Shown: piece after piece, positions 27,615 to 35,948 of the stretch
Position numbering within the stretch: position 1 is the stretch's first letter
Layout of the letters: each line of letters begins with the position of its first letter
From: Asticcacaulis currens
GTDB lineage: Bacteria > Pseudomonadota > Alphaproteobacteria > Caulobacterales > Caulobacteraceae
Assembly: GCF_028550395.1 (NCBI RefSeq)
Contig: NZ_JAQQKW010000003.1
Location: 372,001 to 436,000 of the forward strand
Reading direction: 5' to 3'
Length of the DNA stretch: 64,000 bases
Notes under the pieces: model-generated
Told to the model about the DNA's origin: nothing
Database searches by the model: none
What the model saw: only the letters and a program-made list of their open reading frames with translations
Translations under genes and position numbers: made by a program

Positions 27615-28724
27615 CTATCTTTTCGGGGCGGCCTTAAGCGCAGCGGCAATGGCGTCGCGCAGGGGCTTGGGGCGGTACTGGGCGTCATAGGGGGTCGGGC
27701 GCTGCGGCGTCTTGTCGGTGCGCGGCGTCCAGCCCTGAAGCCAGCTATGGTTATCGCTCATGCCCCAGCACAGGAACTGATCCAGTTGCTTGTAAGAGAA
27801 CATCAGGTCAAGATAGTCCTTCGCCGCTGCGGCCACCCCGGCGTCACGCGCCGCCGTGTCGGTCGGCAGGTCCTTGTCATTGACGTCGAATTCGGTGATC
27901 AGTAGCTTGTAATTCATGCCCACCGCCCCGTCGATAAAGGCGCGCCACTGTTCGTGCTGCGCCTCCTTGATGTGGCCATCATTGCCGATATGGCTCTGGA
28001 TGCCGAAGCCATCGACCGGGACATTCTTCGCCCGCAGGGTTTCCAGCAGCTTGAGCACACCCTTGCGGTGCGTCTCGTTGCCACGCTCCCAAGACATATA
28101 GTCGTTATAGACCAGTTGCGCCTTCGGGGCATATTCGCGAGCCGCCTCAAAGGCGATGCGGATACAGTCAAAACCCAGCGCCTTGGTGAAGGGCGTGTCG
28201 CGGATTTCGCCGGTCTTGGGGTCGATGGTTTCGTTGACCACATCCCACGAAATGATTTGATCACCATAGTGGGTGCACACCCGCTTGATATAGTCGCGCA
28301 GATAGCGTTCGGCCTCGCGCGCCGGGTTTGACCCAAAGTCGATATCGAGCAGCCACTTCGGCATGAACTCGACCTTGTTCCACAAAAGGGTGTGGCCCCG
28401 CATCTTCATACCGTTGTCGCGCGCAAAGCTGGCGATGGCGTCGCCCGGTGCGAAGTTGAAGCGGTCCGGCTGAGACGAGATGACATAGACCTTCAGCTCG
28501 TTCTCCGGCACGATCAGGCCGCACTCCGCCTTGAGGATATCGAGATACGGGGCCTCACTGATGCGGGCGCTCAGGGCCGAACCGAACAGGATTCCCTTTT
28601 CGGCGGCCAGAGCCCGCAGCGACGGGCCGGTGGCGGCAAAGGCGGTAGGGGAGACTATCGCCGGAAGGGCGGCAGCGCTCAGGCCCGCCAGCACGTGGCG
28701 GCGTGTCGGAAGTGGATTAGGCAT
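27615..28724 (-). CDS. endo-1,4-beta-xylanase, GH10, Tat-exported
   Basis: A 369-aa single-domain xylanase. The N-terminus has a twin-arginine signal (PTRRHVLAGLSAAALPAIVSP) with cleavage near AFA. The GH10 barrel shows the acid/base Glu165 in DVVNETID and the nucleophile Glu278 in ITEFDVND, plus RGHTLLWN and QSHIG, which line the substrate cleft. It lacks a carbohydrate-binding module. It is the first gene of a four-gene leftward operon (xylanase, GH43, MFS, GH43), and a LacI-type operator lies 29 nt upstream of its start. Confidence 0.95.
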   Translation of the reverse strand: MPNPLPTRRHVLAGLSAAALPAIVSPTAFAATGPSLRALAAEKGILFGSALSARISEAPYLDILKAECGLIVPENELKVYVISSQPDRFNFAPGDAIASFARDNGMKMRGHTLLWNKVEFMPKWLLDIDFGSNPAREAERYLRDYIKRVCTHYGDQIISWDVVNETIDPKTGEIRDTPFTKALGFDCIRIAFEAAREYAPKAQLVYNDYMSWERGNETHRKGVLKLLETLRAKNVPVDGFGIQSHIGNDGHIKEAQHEQWRAFIDGAVGMNYKLLITEFDVNDKDLPTDTAARDAGVAAAAKDYLDLMFSYKQLDQFLCWGMSDNHSWLQGWTPRTDKTPQRPTPYDAQYRPKPLRDAIAAALKAAPKR

Positions 28725-28752
28725 TTGTGTCCCTGCACGAAGCTTGTTTTTA

Positions 28753-28766
28753 TGTTAACGCTAACA
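28753..28766. promoter_or_regulatory. LacI/XylR-type operator
   Basis: TGTTAACGCTAACA has inverted arms TGTTA and TAACA around a CG centre, the form recognised by many LacI-family repressors of sugar genes, including Caulobacter XylR-type sites. It lies 29-42 nt upstream of the xylanase start and about 155 nt from the divergent GH43 start. It could control the leftward operon, and possibly both directions. Confidence 0.7.
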
Positions 28767-28863
28767 AATCACGGTTCCGTCGCGCCTGTCAATCGGCATG
28801 ACGCTTCACATTTCGCTGACGCCGCACCCAAAACCCCCGCGATCCTTGTCCAGCAAAGCGCGA

Positions 28864-28891
28864 TTGACCGGATAACTCAGACTATTATAGT
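28864..28891 (+). promoter_or_regulatory. putative promoter of the divergent GH43 gene
   Basis: TTGACC (28864-28869) and TATAGT (28886-28891) are separated by 16 nt, 30 nt upstream of the GH43 start. An overlapping TATTAT at 28883 is an alternative -10. Confidence 0.45.
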
Positions 28892-28921
28892 GCGCCAAAA
28901 CACAGATAACAGGAAACGCTC

Positions 28922-31078
28922 ATGCCCGCCCGCCCCTTGTCTGCCCGCCGGGTGCCTACCGCGCTGATGGCCGGCCTCGCCCTTCTCGCCCTGCCCGCCC
29001 TGGCACAAACCCCACCCGCCCAGACCCTGCCAAAGACTACGGCGGCCACCACATGGACGCCGGACAACGGCAATGGCACTTTTACCAACCCGTTGTTTAA
29101 CGACGAATTTTCCGATCCTGATATTATCCGCGTCGGCGACGACTACTATATGACCGGCACCACCATGCACACCATGCCGGCCCTGCCGGTGCTTCATTCG
29201 AAGGATCTGGTGAACTGGCGGCTGCTCGGCTACGCACTGGACCGTCTGCAGATGGGGCCGGAATACCGCCTCGAAGGCGGCAGGGACGCCTACGGTGCCG
29301 GCATCTGGGCTCCCGCCCTGCGCTATCACAACGGCACCTTCTACATCTTCTCCAATATCAACGGTTACGGGATACAGGTGTTCACGGCGACCAATCCCGC
29401 CGGGCCGTGGATGCATAAGTCGCTCGACAGCAAGATTCACGACCTGTCGGTGCTGTTCGACGACGATGGCAAGATCTACGCCGTCTACAGCTATGACGAA
29501 GTGCGACTGGTCGAGTTGAAACCCGATCTGAGCGGCGTGGTCGAAGGCAGCGAACGGGTCATCATCCCGGCGGGCAACGCCATGGGCGAAGGCCACCATT
29601 TCTACAAGATCAAAGGCAAATACTACATCATCAGTGCCAACTATGCGCCGGTCGGACGTATGCAGGCGGCGCGCTCAGACAGCCCGTTCGGCCCCTATGA
29701 AACGGTGACGATCAGCGCACGGGAGACCATGGGCACACAGTTCGGCTGGCGCACCCAGGGCGTCGGGCGCAACCTGCCCGCCCCCGGCGACAAAATCAGC
29801 GTTTCGCCGCCCCCGCCGGGCGGCAATGCCTTCGGCGCCGATCCCCTGCATCAGGGCGGGCTGGTCGAACTGCCCAATGGCGACTGGTGGGGCTTTTCAA
29901 TGATGGATGTGAAGTCGATGGGGCGCACCACCTTCCTGTCGCCCGTCACCTGGCAGGACGGCTGGCCCTATTTCGGCCTGCCCGGCAATCTGGGGCGCAG
30001 CCCGCGCACCTGGCTGAAACCCGCCACAGGGGCCACAGTCGCCCCGACGCCGACCTATCAGCGAAATGACGACTTCTCTGGCCCGAAGCCGCAAGCGATC
30101 TGGCAGTGGAACCACGTGCCGGACGACCGCAAATGGTCGTTGTCAGAGCGGCGCGGCTATCTGCGTCTGCACAGCCTACCCGCCCCCCACTTCCTGCTGG
30201 CCCGCAACAGCTTGACCCAGCGCGTGATCGGGCCGGAATCGACGGCAACGACGACGCTGGATGCCAAAGGGCTGAAGGACGGCGATTTGGCCGGTCTGGG
30301 CCTGCTCAACATCCCCTACTACTGGCTGGGTGTAGTGCGTGACGGTCAGGCCTATCGCCTGCGCTTCTATGATCAGTTGACCAACAAAACCATTGAGGCG
30401 CCCCTGCCGGGACCGCGCGTGCAGTTGCGCGTCAGCGGCAATTACGACACGGAGCTGTCGCAGTTCAGCTATTCCACCGACGGCAAGACCTTCACCCCGA
30501 TCGGCGGCGACGTGCGCACCGCCTATCAGTTGCGCACCTTTCAGGGTGTGCGCTACGCCCTGTTCGCCTTCAACGAAAAGGGGATGACGGGCGGGCAGGC
30601 GGATTTCGACGATTTCCGCGTCGATGAGCCTCTGGCCGACCGCTCGCAGAACATTCCGGCGGGCAAGGTCGTGACCATCCGCAACTTCGCCAATGATCAG
30701 CCGATGTGGGCCAATCCGCACGGTATGCTGCATTTTGCGGCCAACGGCTCGAAAGAGGCCGCCGGACCCGGCGTCCGCTTCCGCGTCCACGATCGCGGGC
30801 AGGGGCGCGTGGCGCTGGAGGCCATGGATGGCAGCGGCTTCCTGACCGTTGTCGGGCTTGGCCTGTCGTCGGACGTGCGGCTGATGAAAACGGAAACGCC
30901 AGACAGCCTGTTCCAGTGGCAGGACATGCTGCGCAAACAGTTCATGCTGATGTCGCTGCGCACGCACCGCTATCTCGGCCTTGACGTGCGTACCGGTGAG
31001 CCCTACGCCGCCGACTGGCCCGGTGCCGATCCCGACCGCAAGGACGGCACGGTGCTGGTGTGGGAAGAGGTAAAGTAA
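28922..31078 (+). CDS. large secreted GH43 protein with C-terminal beta-trefoil-like region
   Basis: A 718-aa protein with a signal peptide (ALMAGLALLALPALAQ). The GH43 propeller shows FSDPDIIRVGDDYY (base Asp), IHDLSVLFDDDG (second Asp) and MGEGHHFYKIKGKYYI (acid Glu). A beta-sandwich follows (about 380-570). The last ~140 residues (FANDQPMWAN to the end) have the spaced pattern VALEAMDGSGFLTVVG and MLMSLRTHRYLGLD that recalls fascin-like beta-trefoils, possibly a carbohydrate-binding module; this domain call is tentative. AGGAAA precedes the ATG. It is transcribed divergently from the xylanase operon and probably acts on arabinoxylan side chains or xylo-oligosaccharides. Confidence 0.88.
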   Translation: MPARPLSARRVPTALMAGLALLALPALAQTPPAQTLPKTTAATTWTPDNGNGTFTNPLFNDEFSDPDIIRVGDDYYMTGTTMHTMPALPVLHSKDLVNWRLLGYALDRLQMGPEYRLEGGRDAYGAGIWAPALRYHNGTFYIFSNINGYGIQVFTATNPAGPWMHKSLDSKIHDLSVLFDDDGKIYAVYSYDEVRLVELKPDLSGVVEGSERVIIPAGNAMGEGHHFYKIKGKYYIISANYAPVGRMQAARSDSPFGPYETVTISARETMGTQFGWRTQGVGRNLPAPGDKISVSPPPPGGNAFGADPLHQGGLVELPNGDWWGFSMMDVKSMGRTTFLSPVTWQDGWPYFGLPGNLGRSPRTWLKPATGATVAPTPTYQRNDDFSGPKPQAIWQWNHVPDDRKWSLSERRGYLRLHSLPAPHFLLARNSLTQRVIGPESTATTTLDAKGLKDGDLAGLGLLNIPYYWLGVVRDGQAYRLRFYDQLTNKTIEAPLPGPRVQLRVSGNYDTELSQFSYSTDGKTFTPIGGDVRTAYQLRTFQGVRYALFAFNEKGMTGGQADFDDFRVDEPLADRSQNIPAGKVVTIRNFANDQPMWANPHGMLHFAANGSKEAAGPGVRFRVHDRGQGRVALEAMDGSGFLTVVGLGLSSDVRLMKTETPDSLFQWQDMLRKQFMLMSLRTHRYLGLDVRTGEPYAADWPGADPDRKDGTVLVWEEVK

Positions 31079-31106
31079 CACGAAATCCTTTTGGAGATCA
31101 GGCCAC

Positions 31107-31649
31107 ATGTCCCTTGCCGGTATTGTTCTTTGCGGGGGGAAATCGCGGCGCATGGGCGTGGACAAGGCGGGCCTGATCTTCGACGGCCGGACGTGGCTGG
31201 AGATCGCCGCCCACACCCTCACGGCAGCGGGGGCAGACCGCATCCTCTACAGCGGGCGGCCCGACCTGCCCGGCGGACTGGCCGACCCGACACCCGGCAG
31301 CGGTCCGGCGGGCGGGGTGGTGGCCGCCCTGCGACAGGCCCGCCTGTATTCCAATCAGGTCCTGTGTGTGCCCGTCGATATGCCGCAACTGTCACCCGAC
31401 GCCCTGCGCCGACTGGCGGCACAGCCCGGCATCGGGGCCTGTTTCGAAGGTGAGCCTCTGCCCTTCGCCCTCAGACTGACGCCCGCTATCCTCGCGATAG
31501 CCGAGGCCTGCCTTTCTGCGCGAGGCGCGCCGTCGATACGCGCCCTTCTGCATCAGGTGGGCTGCGTCGAAATTCCGACCCCGGCGGGACTGAAGTTGCG
31601 CAACCTCAACACACCCCAGGACCTCGCGTCGCTCAAACCCGACGGCTGA
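31107..31649 (+). CDS. mobA: molybdenum cofactor guanylyltransferase
   Basis: A 180-aa nucleotidyltransferase that attaches GMP to molybdopterin. The N-terminal nucleotide-binding motif LCGGKSRRMGVDKA is close to the family's LAGG-S-RMG-DKA, with GPAGGVVAAL and VPVDMPQLSPDAL (metal-binding Asp) further on. It is slightly short for MobA, which is usually 190-200 aa. It lies 28 nt after the large GH43 gene on the same strand, but the functions are unrelated. Confidence 0.85.
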   Translation: MSLAGIVLCGGKSRRMGVDKAGLIFDGRTWLEIAAHTLTAAGADRILYSGRPDLPGGLADPTPGSGPAGGVVAALRQARLYSNQVLCVPVDMPQLSPDALRRLAAQPGIGACFEGEPLPFALRLTPAILAIAEACLSARGAPSIRALLHQVGCVEIPTPAGLKLRNLNTPQDLASLKPDG

Positions 31650-31722
31650 GCATAATCCCTATCGCGCCTTTACGGGTGTTACCGGCAGTAGAAGGGCCTG
31701 CCTTCGACCGGACCTCCGCTGG

Positions 31723-33468
31723 ATGGACTTAAGCCCCCTTGTTTCCCCCGCCCTCATCAGCGCGCTGATTCTAGCCGGGGCCCTCGTGCTGTTCGTCACC
31801 GAACGGGTGCGCCACGACCTGATCGCCGTGCTGGCCTTGTTGACCGGACTGATCACCGGGGTCGTCAAGCCCGATGACGCCTTAAGCGGCTTCGGCGACC
31901 CCGCCGTGGTGGCGGTGGCCGCCGTCCTGATCGTAGGTCGCACGCTGGAACTCAGCGGCGTGGCGGCCAGGCTGGCGCGCTACATCATGTTCGGTAAGGC
32001 GACCTACAGCCTGCAAATGGCCATGCTGATGGCCGTAGGTGCGCTATTGTCGGCCTTCATGAACAATATCGCGGCGCTGGTCATCGTCATGCCGCTGGGG
32101 GCCGAAATCGCGCGTCAAAACAAGAAGGCGGTCGGCACCATCCTGATGCCGCTTGCCTTTGCCACCATTATGGGCGGCATGATCACCCTGATCGGTACCC
32201 CGGCCAATATGATCCTGTCGTCGGTGCGCGAAGAGCGGCTGGGGCAGGGATTCGGCTTCTTTGCCATGGCACCAGTCGGCATCGCCGTGGCCGTGGTCGG
32301 CATCGTCTATCTGGCCGTCATCGGGTGGCGGCTGCTGCCGCCGCGCCGCGGCACGATGGAGGGCCACGCCGCCCCGTGGAAGGTGTTTGAACTGACCCTC
32401 ACCCACGCCGTCGAACTTAGCCGCCACGCCCTATCGAAGCAGCTGCACACCAGCCGCACGCGCCTCCTGCGCCTTATCCGCCGCGACAAGATCCTGGACT
32501 GGCCGCAGGAAGGGCGTCTCAAGCGCGGCGACAAGATACTCCTTTTGTCGCGCTACATGCCGGGCGACGTGGCCGACAGTCTGGAGGTCAAAACCGCCGC
32601 GCCCCTGCCGGCCGAGCATGAGGTGACGGCGCACATGGTCGTGGCGCACGGCTCCCCTATCATCGGCGAACGTTACGATGCGATAACCCACCGCAGCGGC
32701 GGTGCGCTGAATGTCACGGCCGGCGGCCCACGCGCCGCCCGCCTGAAACAGCCGCTGGGGGGGATTATTCTGCAAGGCGGCGATCAGTTGTTTATCCGTG
32801 GGCAGGCCGCCGATATTGCACGCTTCGGTACGCAGCAACGCCTGCTGGAAATCGACCGCGCCGACACCGCACCCGTCAATATCCGCGCGGCGATCCAGAC
32901 GGTCGGCATCTTCGTGCTGGCCATCGTCGTGACCGTGCTGTTCGACGTGTCCCCCGCCCTGACCTTTCTGGCGGCGGCCGCGGCGATGGCGGCCCTGCGC
33001 CTGATCCCTGCCCCGGAAATCTATAAGTCCATCGACTGGAGCGTCATCGTCCTTTTGGCGGCCATGATCCCGGTGGGACAGAGCTTTGAAAGCTCAGGCG
33101 CGGCGAAAATGGTCGCCGATGCACTGGCGGGCGGGCTTCAGGGCTCGCCGCTGATCGTCTGCATCGCGGCGGTCTCCGGCCTCACCCTGTTTCTGACCAT
33201 CCTGCTCAATAATGTGGCTACGGCCCTGATCATGGGTCCGCTGGCCATTCAACTGGCGCAGATCCTCGACGTGCCGCCCGACGCTCTGCTGCTGGCGGTG
33301 CTGGTCGGCACCTCCTCGGACTTCCTGACGCCCATCGGCCATCAGAACAACCTGCTGGTCATGGCACCGGGCGGCTATCGCTTCACCGACTATGCACGGG
33401 CGGGCGCGCTGCTGGCGGTGCTGGTCGTGGCCACCACCGCCGTCATGCTGAACGTGCGCTTCGGTTAA
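31723..33468 (+). CDS. SLC13-family permease with RCK_C (TrkA-C) domains
   Basis: A 581-aa membrane protein with two halves of hydrophobic segments (about residues 1-200 and 390-580) around a soluble region with two TrkA-C-like domains (about 205-370). The signatures AFMNNIAALVIVMP and LIGTPANMI in the first half are matched by NNVATALIMGP and GTSSDFLTPIGHQNNLLV in the second, as expected for the inverted repeat of DASS/SLC13 carriers. These transport dicarboxylates, sulfate or related anions with sodium. The substrate is unknown. Its last 4 nt overlap the convergent mesD gene. Confidence 0.88.
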   Translation: MDLSPLVSPALISALILAGALVLFVTERVRHDLIAVLALLTGLITGVVKPDDALSGFGDPAVVAVAAVLIVGRTLELSGVAARLARYIMFGKATYSLQMAMLMAVGALLSAFMNNIAALVIVMPLGAEIARQNKKAVGTILMPLAFATIMGGMITLIGTPANMILSSVREERLGQGFGFFAMAPVGIAVAVVGIVYLAVIGWRLLPPRRGTMEGHAAPWKVFELTLTHAVELSRHALSKQLHTSRTRLLRLIRRDKILDWPQEGRLKRGDKILLLSRYMPGDVADSLEVKTAAPLPAEHEVTAHMVVAHGSPIIGERYDAITHRSGGALNVTAGGPRAARLKQPLGGIILQGGDQLFIRGQAADIARFGTQQRLLEIDRADTAPVNIRAAIQTVGIFVLAIVVTVLFDVSPALTFLAAAAAMAALRLIPAPEIYKSIDWSVIVLLAAMIPVGQSFESSGAAKMVADALAGGLQGSPLIVCIAAVSGLTLFLTILLNNVATALIMGPLAIQLAQILDVPPDALLLAVLVGTSSDFLTPIGHQNNLLVMAPGGYRFTDYARAGALLAVLVVATTAVMLNVRFG

Positions 33469-34493
33469 CCCAAAAGCTCCCTGCGCACGATAGCCGCCCC
33501 GGCGCCCAGCGCCCGCAGCTTGGCCATAGCGACCTCCCGCGACAAAGGGGCCATGCCGCAATTGGTACAGGGATAAAGCTTGTCGGCATCGACAAATTGC
33601 AGGGCCTTGCGCAGCGTCCCGGCCACCTCTTCAGGCGTCTCAATAACAGAGCTCGCTACGTCAATCGCTCCCACCATCACCTTCTTGCCGCGAATCAACT
33701 CGATCAGGTCCATTGGCACACGCGAATTGTGACATTCCAGCGAGATGATATCGAGGCTGGAGGTTTGCAGTTTTGGGAAGGCCTCTTCATACTGCCGCCA
33801 CTGCGAGCCCAGCGTCTTTTTCCACTCGGTATTGGCTCTGATGCCATAGCCGTAGCAGATGTGCACCGCCGTCTCGCACCTTAAGCCCTCGGCGGCCTTT
33901 TCGAGCACCGCCACGCCCCAGTCATTGACCTCATCAAAGAAGACATTGAAGGCGGGTTCATCGAACTGGATGATATCAACGCCGGCGGCCTCCAGCTCTC
34001 TGGCCTCCTGATTGAGTATCTCAGCGAACGCCCATGCCAGTTTTTCGCGGCTCTTATAGTGGGTATCAAACAGGGTATCGACCATGGTCATCGGCCCCGG
34101 CAGCGCCCACTTGATCGGTTGCTTCGTCTGCTGGCGCAGGAACCGGGCGTCTTCGACAAAGACCGGGTGTGGGCGAGAGACCGCTCCCACCACTGTCGGC
34201 ACACTGGCGTCATAGCGGTCGCGAATCCGGACCGTTTCGCGTTTTTCAAAATCGACCCCGTCGAGGTGCTCGATAAAGGTGGTGACGAAATGTTGGCGGG
34301 TCTGCTCGCCATCGCTGACGATCTCGATACCGGCCTGAAGCTGATCGTCCAGCGCCAGGCGTAGGGCATCGCGCTTGCCCTCTATCAGGGCGTCGCCTTG
34401 CAGTTTCCACGGCGACCACAGGGTCTGCGGCTGCGCCAGCCACGACGGTTTCGGCAGGCTGCCGGCAGTAGAGGGGGGAAGAAGGAGCGTCAT
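33465..34493 (-). CDS. mesD: core-MetE methionine synthase, MesD type
   Basis: A 342-aa protein corresponding only to the C-terminal catalytic half of cobalamin-independent methionine synthase; the N-terminal folate-binding half of MetE (over 700 aa) is missing. Visible features: VSDGEQTR, WALPGPMTMVDTLFD, IIQFDEPAFNV, the zinc ligands in AVHICYGYG (His and Cys) and SLECHNS (Glu), and PCTNCGM with the last Cys. It is encoded 12 nt after a DUF1852 protein. That pairing defines the MesD/MesX folate-independent methionine synthases known to need MesX. A cobalamin riboswitch upstream fits a B12-independent backup. Confidence 0.87.
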   Translation of the reverse strand: MTLLLPPSTAGSLPKPSWLAQPQTLWSPWKLQGDALIEGKRDALRLALDDQLQAGIEIVSDGEQTRQHFVTTFIEHLDGVDFEKRETVRIRDRYDASVPTVVGAVSRPHPVFVEDARFLRQQTKQPIKWALPGPMTMVDTLFDTHYKSREKLAWAFAEILNQEARELEAAGVDIIQFDEPAFNVFFDEVNDWGVAVLEKAAEGLRCETAVHICYGYGIRANTEWKKTLGSQWRQYEEAFPKLQTSSLDIISLECHNSRVPMDLIELIRGKKVMVGAIDVASSVIETPEEVAGTLRKALQFVDADKLYPCTNCGMAPLSREVAMAKLRALGAGAAIVRRELLG

Positions 34494-34505
34494 CGGAATT
34501 ACCTC

Positions 34506-35537
34506 TCAGGCGTAGCGGGCGGACCACTGCTCAAGCAGGGTGCGGTAGGGGGTGATGAAATGGGCCTCGGCAAAGCGTCCCTGTTCGACCGCCAGACGGC
34601 TGCGTTCTTCGCGGTCATAGACGACCTGAGTCAGGGAGTAGTCCCGGTGCTTCAGACTGGGTCGATAGACGGCACCGGCCACGGAATTGGCATTGTAGAT
34701 TTCGGGCCGATATATCTTCTGAAAGGTGTCCATCGTGCTGATGGTGCTGATCAGCTCCAGAGGGCTGTAGTCCGAAAGCAGGTCACCAGTGAAATAGAAG
34801 GCCAGCGGGGCCACGCTGTTCGGCGGCAGGAAATAGCGGACCCGCAACCCCATTCTGGCGAAATACTGATCGGTCAGGGAATAGTCATCCTGCCGGTATT
34901 CAACACCCAGCACCGGGTGATGATTGTCCGTCCGTCGATAGGTGCGGGTATGGGACACGCTCAGACAGATGACAGGTGGTTTGTGAAAATGCGCCTTATA
35001 GGCCGGTGAATTGAGGAAGCTCTTAAAGAGCTTACCGTGCAGGACGCCATAGTCCGCCGGCGTGCTGAAGGTCGGCTGATCCTGGTTGTGCGCCAGCAGT
35101 AAAACGCTAAAGTCGTAATCGCGCACATAGGAGGACAGGTTATTGCCCACAATGCCCTCTGTGCGGGTGCCGGTTGTGCGGTCCAAGATATGGGTTCTCA
35201 GGATTTCCAGTAAGGGAAAGGCCTCCCGCTTTCCCTGTCCCCCCAGCGTCAGCTCAACAGAGATGATGTCGAGTTCGACCGCATAGCGATCCCCCTGCGG
35301 ATTGTCCCAGTGCGCCATCGCGTTGAAGCGAGCGTCGATCATTCTCAGGGCATTGCGCAGGTTTTCGCGGCGGTTGGCCCCTCGGGCCAGATTGGCAAAA
35401 TTGGTCGTCAGCCGCGTCGTTTCGGCGGGGGTATAGTCTTCATCAAAACGCAGACTTTTGATGGCGAAGTCGAACTCCGTCTGTGGCGTGACAGGCGACG
35501 GATGGCGGGTGGCGACAGGCGGTCGGGTGTGTGACAC
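34506..35537 (-). CDS. mesX: DUF1852 protein, MesX partner of methionine synthase MesD
   Basis: A ~343-aa DUF1852 protein, known as the obligate partner of MesD; its biochemical role is not settled. Recognisable segments are FAIKSLRFDEDYTPAETTRLTTNFANLARG at the start of the domain, then AHWDNPQGDRYAVELDIISVEL and LGVEYRQDDYSLTDQYFARMGL. The open frame continues upstream through the riboswitch to 35711, so a start must be chosen. GTG 35537 follows AAGGGG by 6 nt and begins SHTRPPV, about 20 residues before the conserved domain. It is first in a two-gene operon with mesD. Confidence 0.85.
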   Translation of the reverse strand: MSHTRPPVATRHPSPVTPQTEFDFAIKSLRFDEDYTPAETTRLTTNFANLARGANRRENLRNALRMIDARFNAMAHWDNPQGDRYAVELDIISVELTLGGQGKREAFPLLEILRTHILDRTTGTRTEGIVGNNLSSYVRDYDFSVLLLAHNQDQPTFSTPADYGVLHGKLFKSFLNSPAYKAHFHKPPVICLSVSHTRTYRRTDNHHPVLGVEYRQDDYSLTDQYFARMGLRVRYFLPPNSVAPLAFYFTGDLLSDYSPLELISTISTMDTFQKIYRPEIYNANSVAGAVYRPSLKHRDYSLTQVVYDREERSRLAVEQGRFAEAHFITPYRTLLEQWSARYA

Positions 35538-35651
35538 GGGGGGCCCCTTGGCTGTCGGGGGAGCGCTATGGGCACGGGTCCGCGGTCCCGCGACGGGCCG
35601 CAGGATCAGAAGACACATGCCCGTGGCCCTCCGCCCGGGATGACATATAAG

Positions 35652-35832
35652 GTCAGTGGCAGGTCTCCTGGCTTGCGGATCAACGCGTGGACCCACCTTC
35701 TCAGGGCGCACCCCAATGGTCTTCCGGATCGACGCTCACCGCCTACAGTTGCGGGGGCAGCGCCGGCTTTGGACCGGCTTCCCTCTTAGCCGCGTGCCAC
35801 AGGACAGGCGGAACCGCTGACGATCCAAACCT
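35652..35832 (-). ncRNA. cobalamin (B12) riboswitch upstream of mesX-mesD
   Basis: Read on the minus strand, the B12 box AGCCAGGAGACCTGCC is at 35673-35658. It is preceded by the conserved core GCTGCCCCCGCAACTGTA (35761-35744), the GCCGGTCC-AAA-GCCGGC stem (about 35777-35761), and GCGGTGAGCG. These are the diagnostic elements of the AdoCbl/cobalamin riboswitch in the right order. It ends about 120 nt before the mesX start. With B12 bound it should lower expression of mesX-mesD, most likely by blocking the ribosome site, since no terminator hairpin with a U-tract is evident before mesX. Confidence 0.93.
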
Positions 35833-35857
35833 ACGCGCCCCCGCCGCAAGAGTCAAT

Positions 35858-35885
35858 AATCATATAAACATATCTTTATATGATT
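35858..35885. promoter_or_regulatory. perfect inverted repeat upstream of the mesX riboswitch
   Basis: AATCATATAAA and TTTATATGATT are perfectly complementary 11-nt arms around CATATC. It lies about 25 nt upstream of the riboswitch 5' side, where the mesX promoter must be. The centre (AAACATATCTTT) resembles the AT-rich palindromes of ArsR-type methionine-cycle regulators such as SahR; that assignment is tentative. Confidence 0.5.
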
Positions 35886-35948
35886 ATATTTTATCCAAAG
35901 AAAAAAGGCGGGGGTCACCCCTTCGCCTTCTCTTCCCTGTATCTCTTT

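Noticed and set aside
35538-35711. N-terminal extension of mesX through the leader
   Set aside because: These codons overlap the riboswitch B12 box and show no protein-like conservation; the GTG at 35537 with its own Shine-Dalgarno sequence is a better start.
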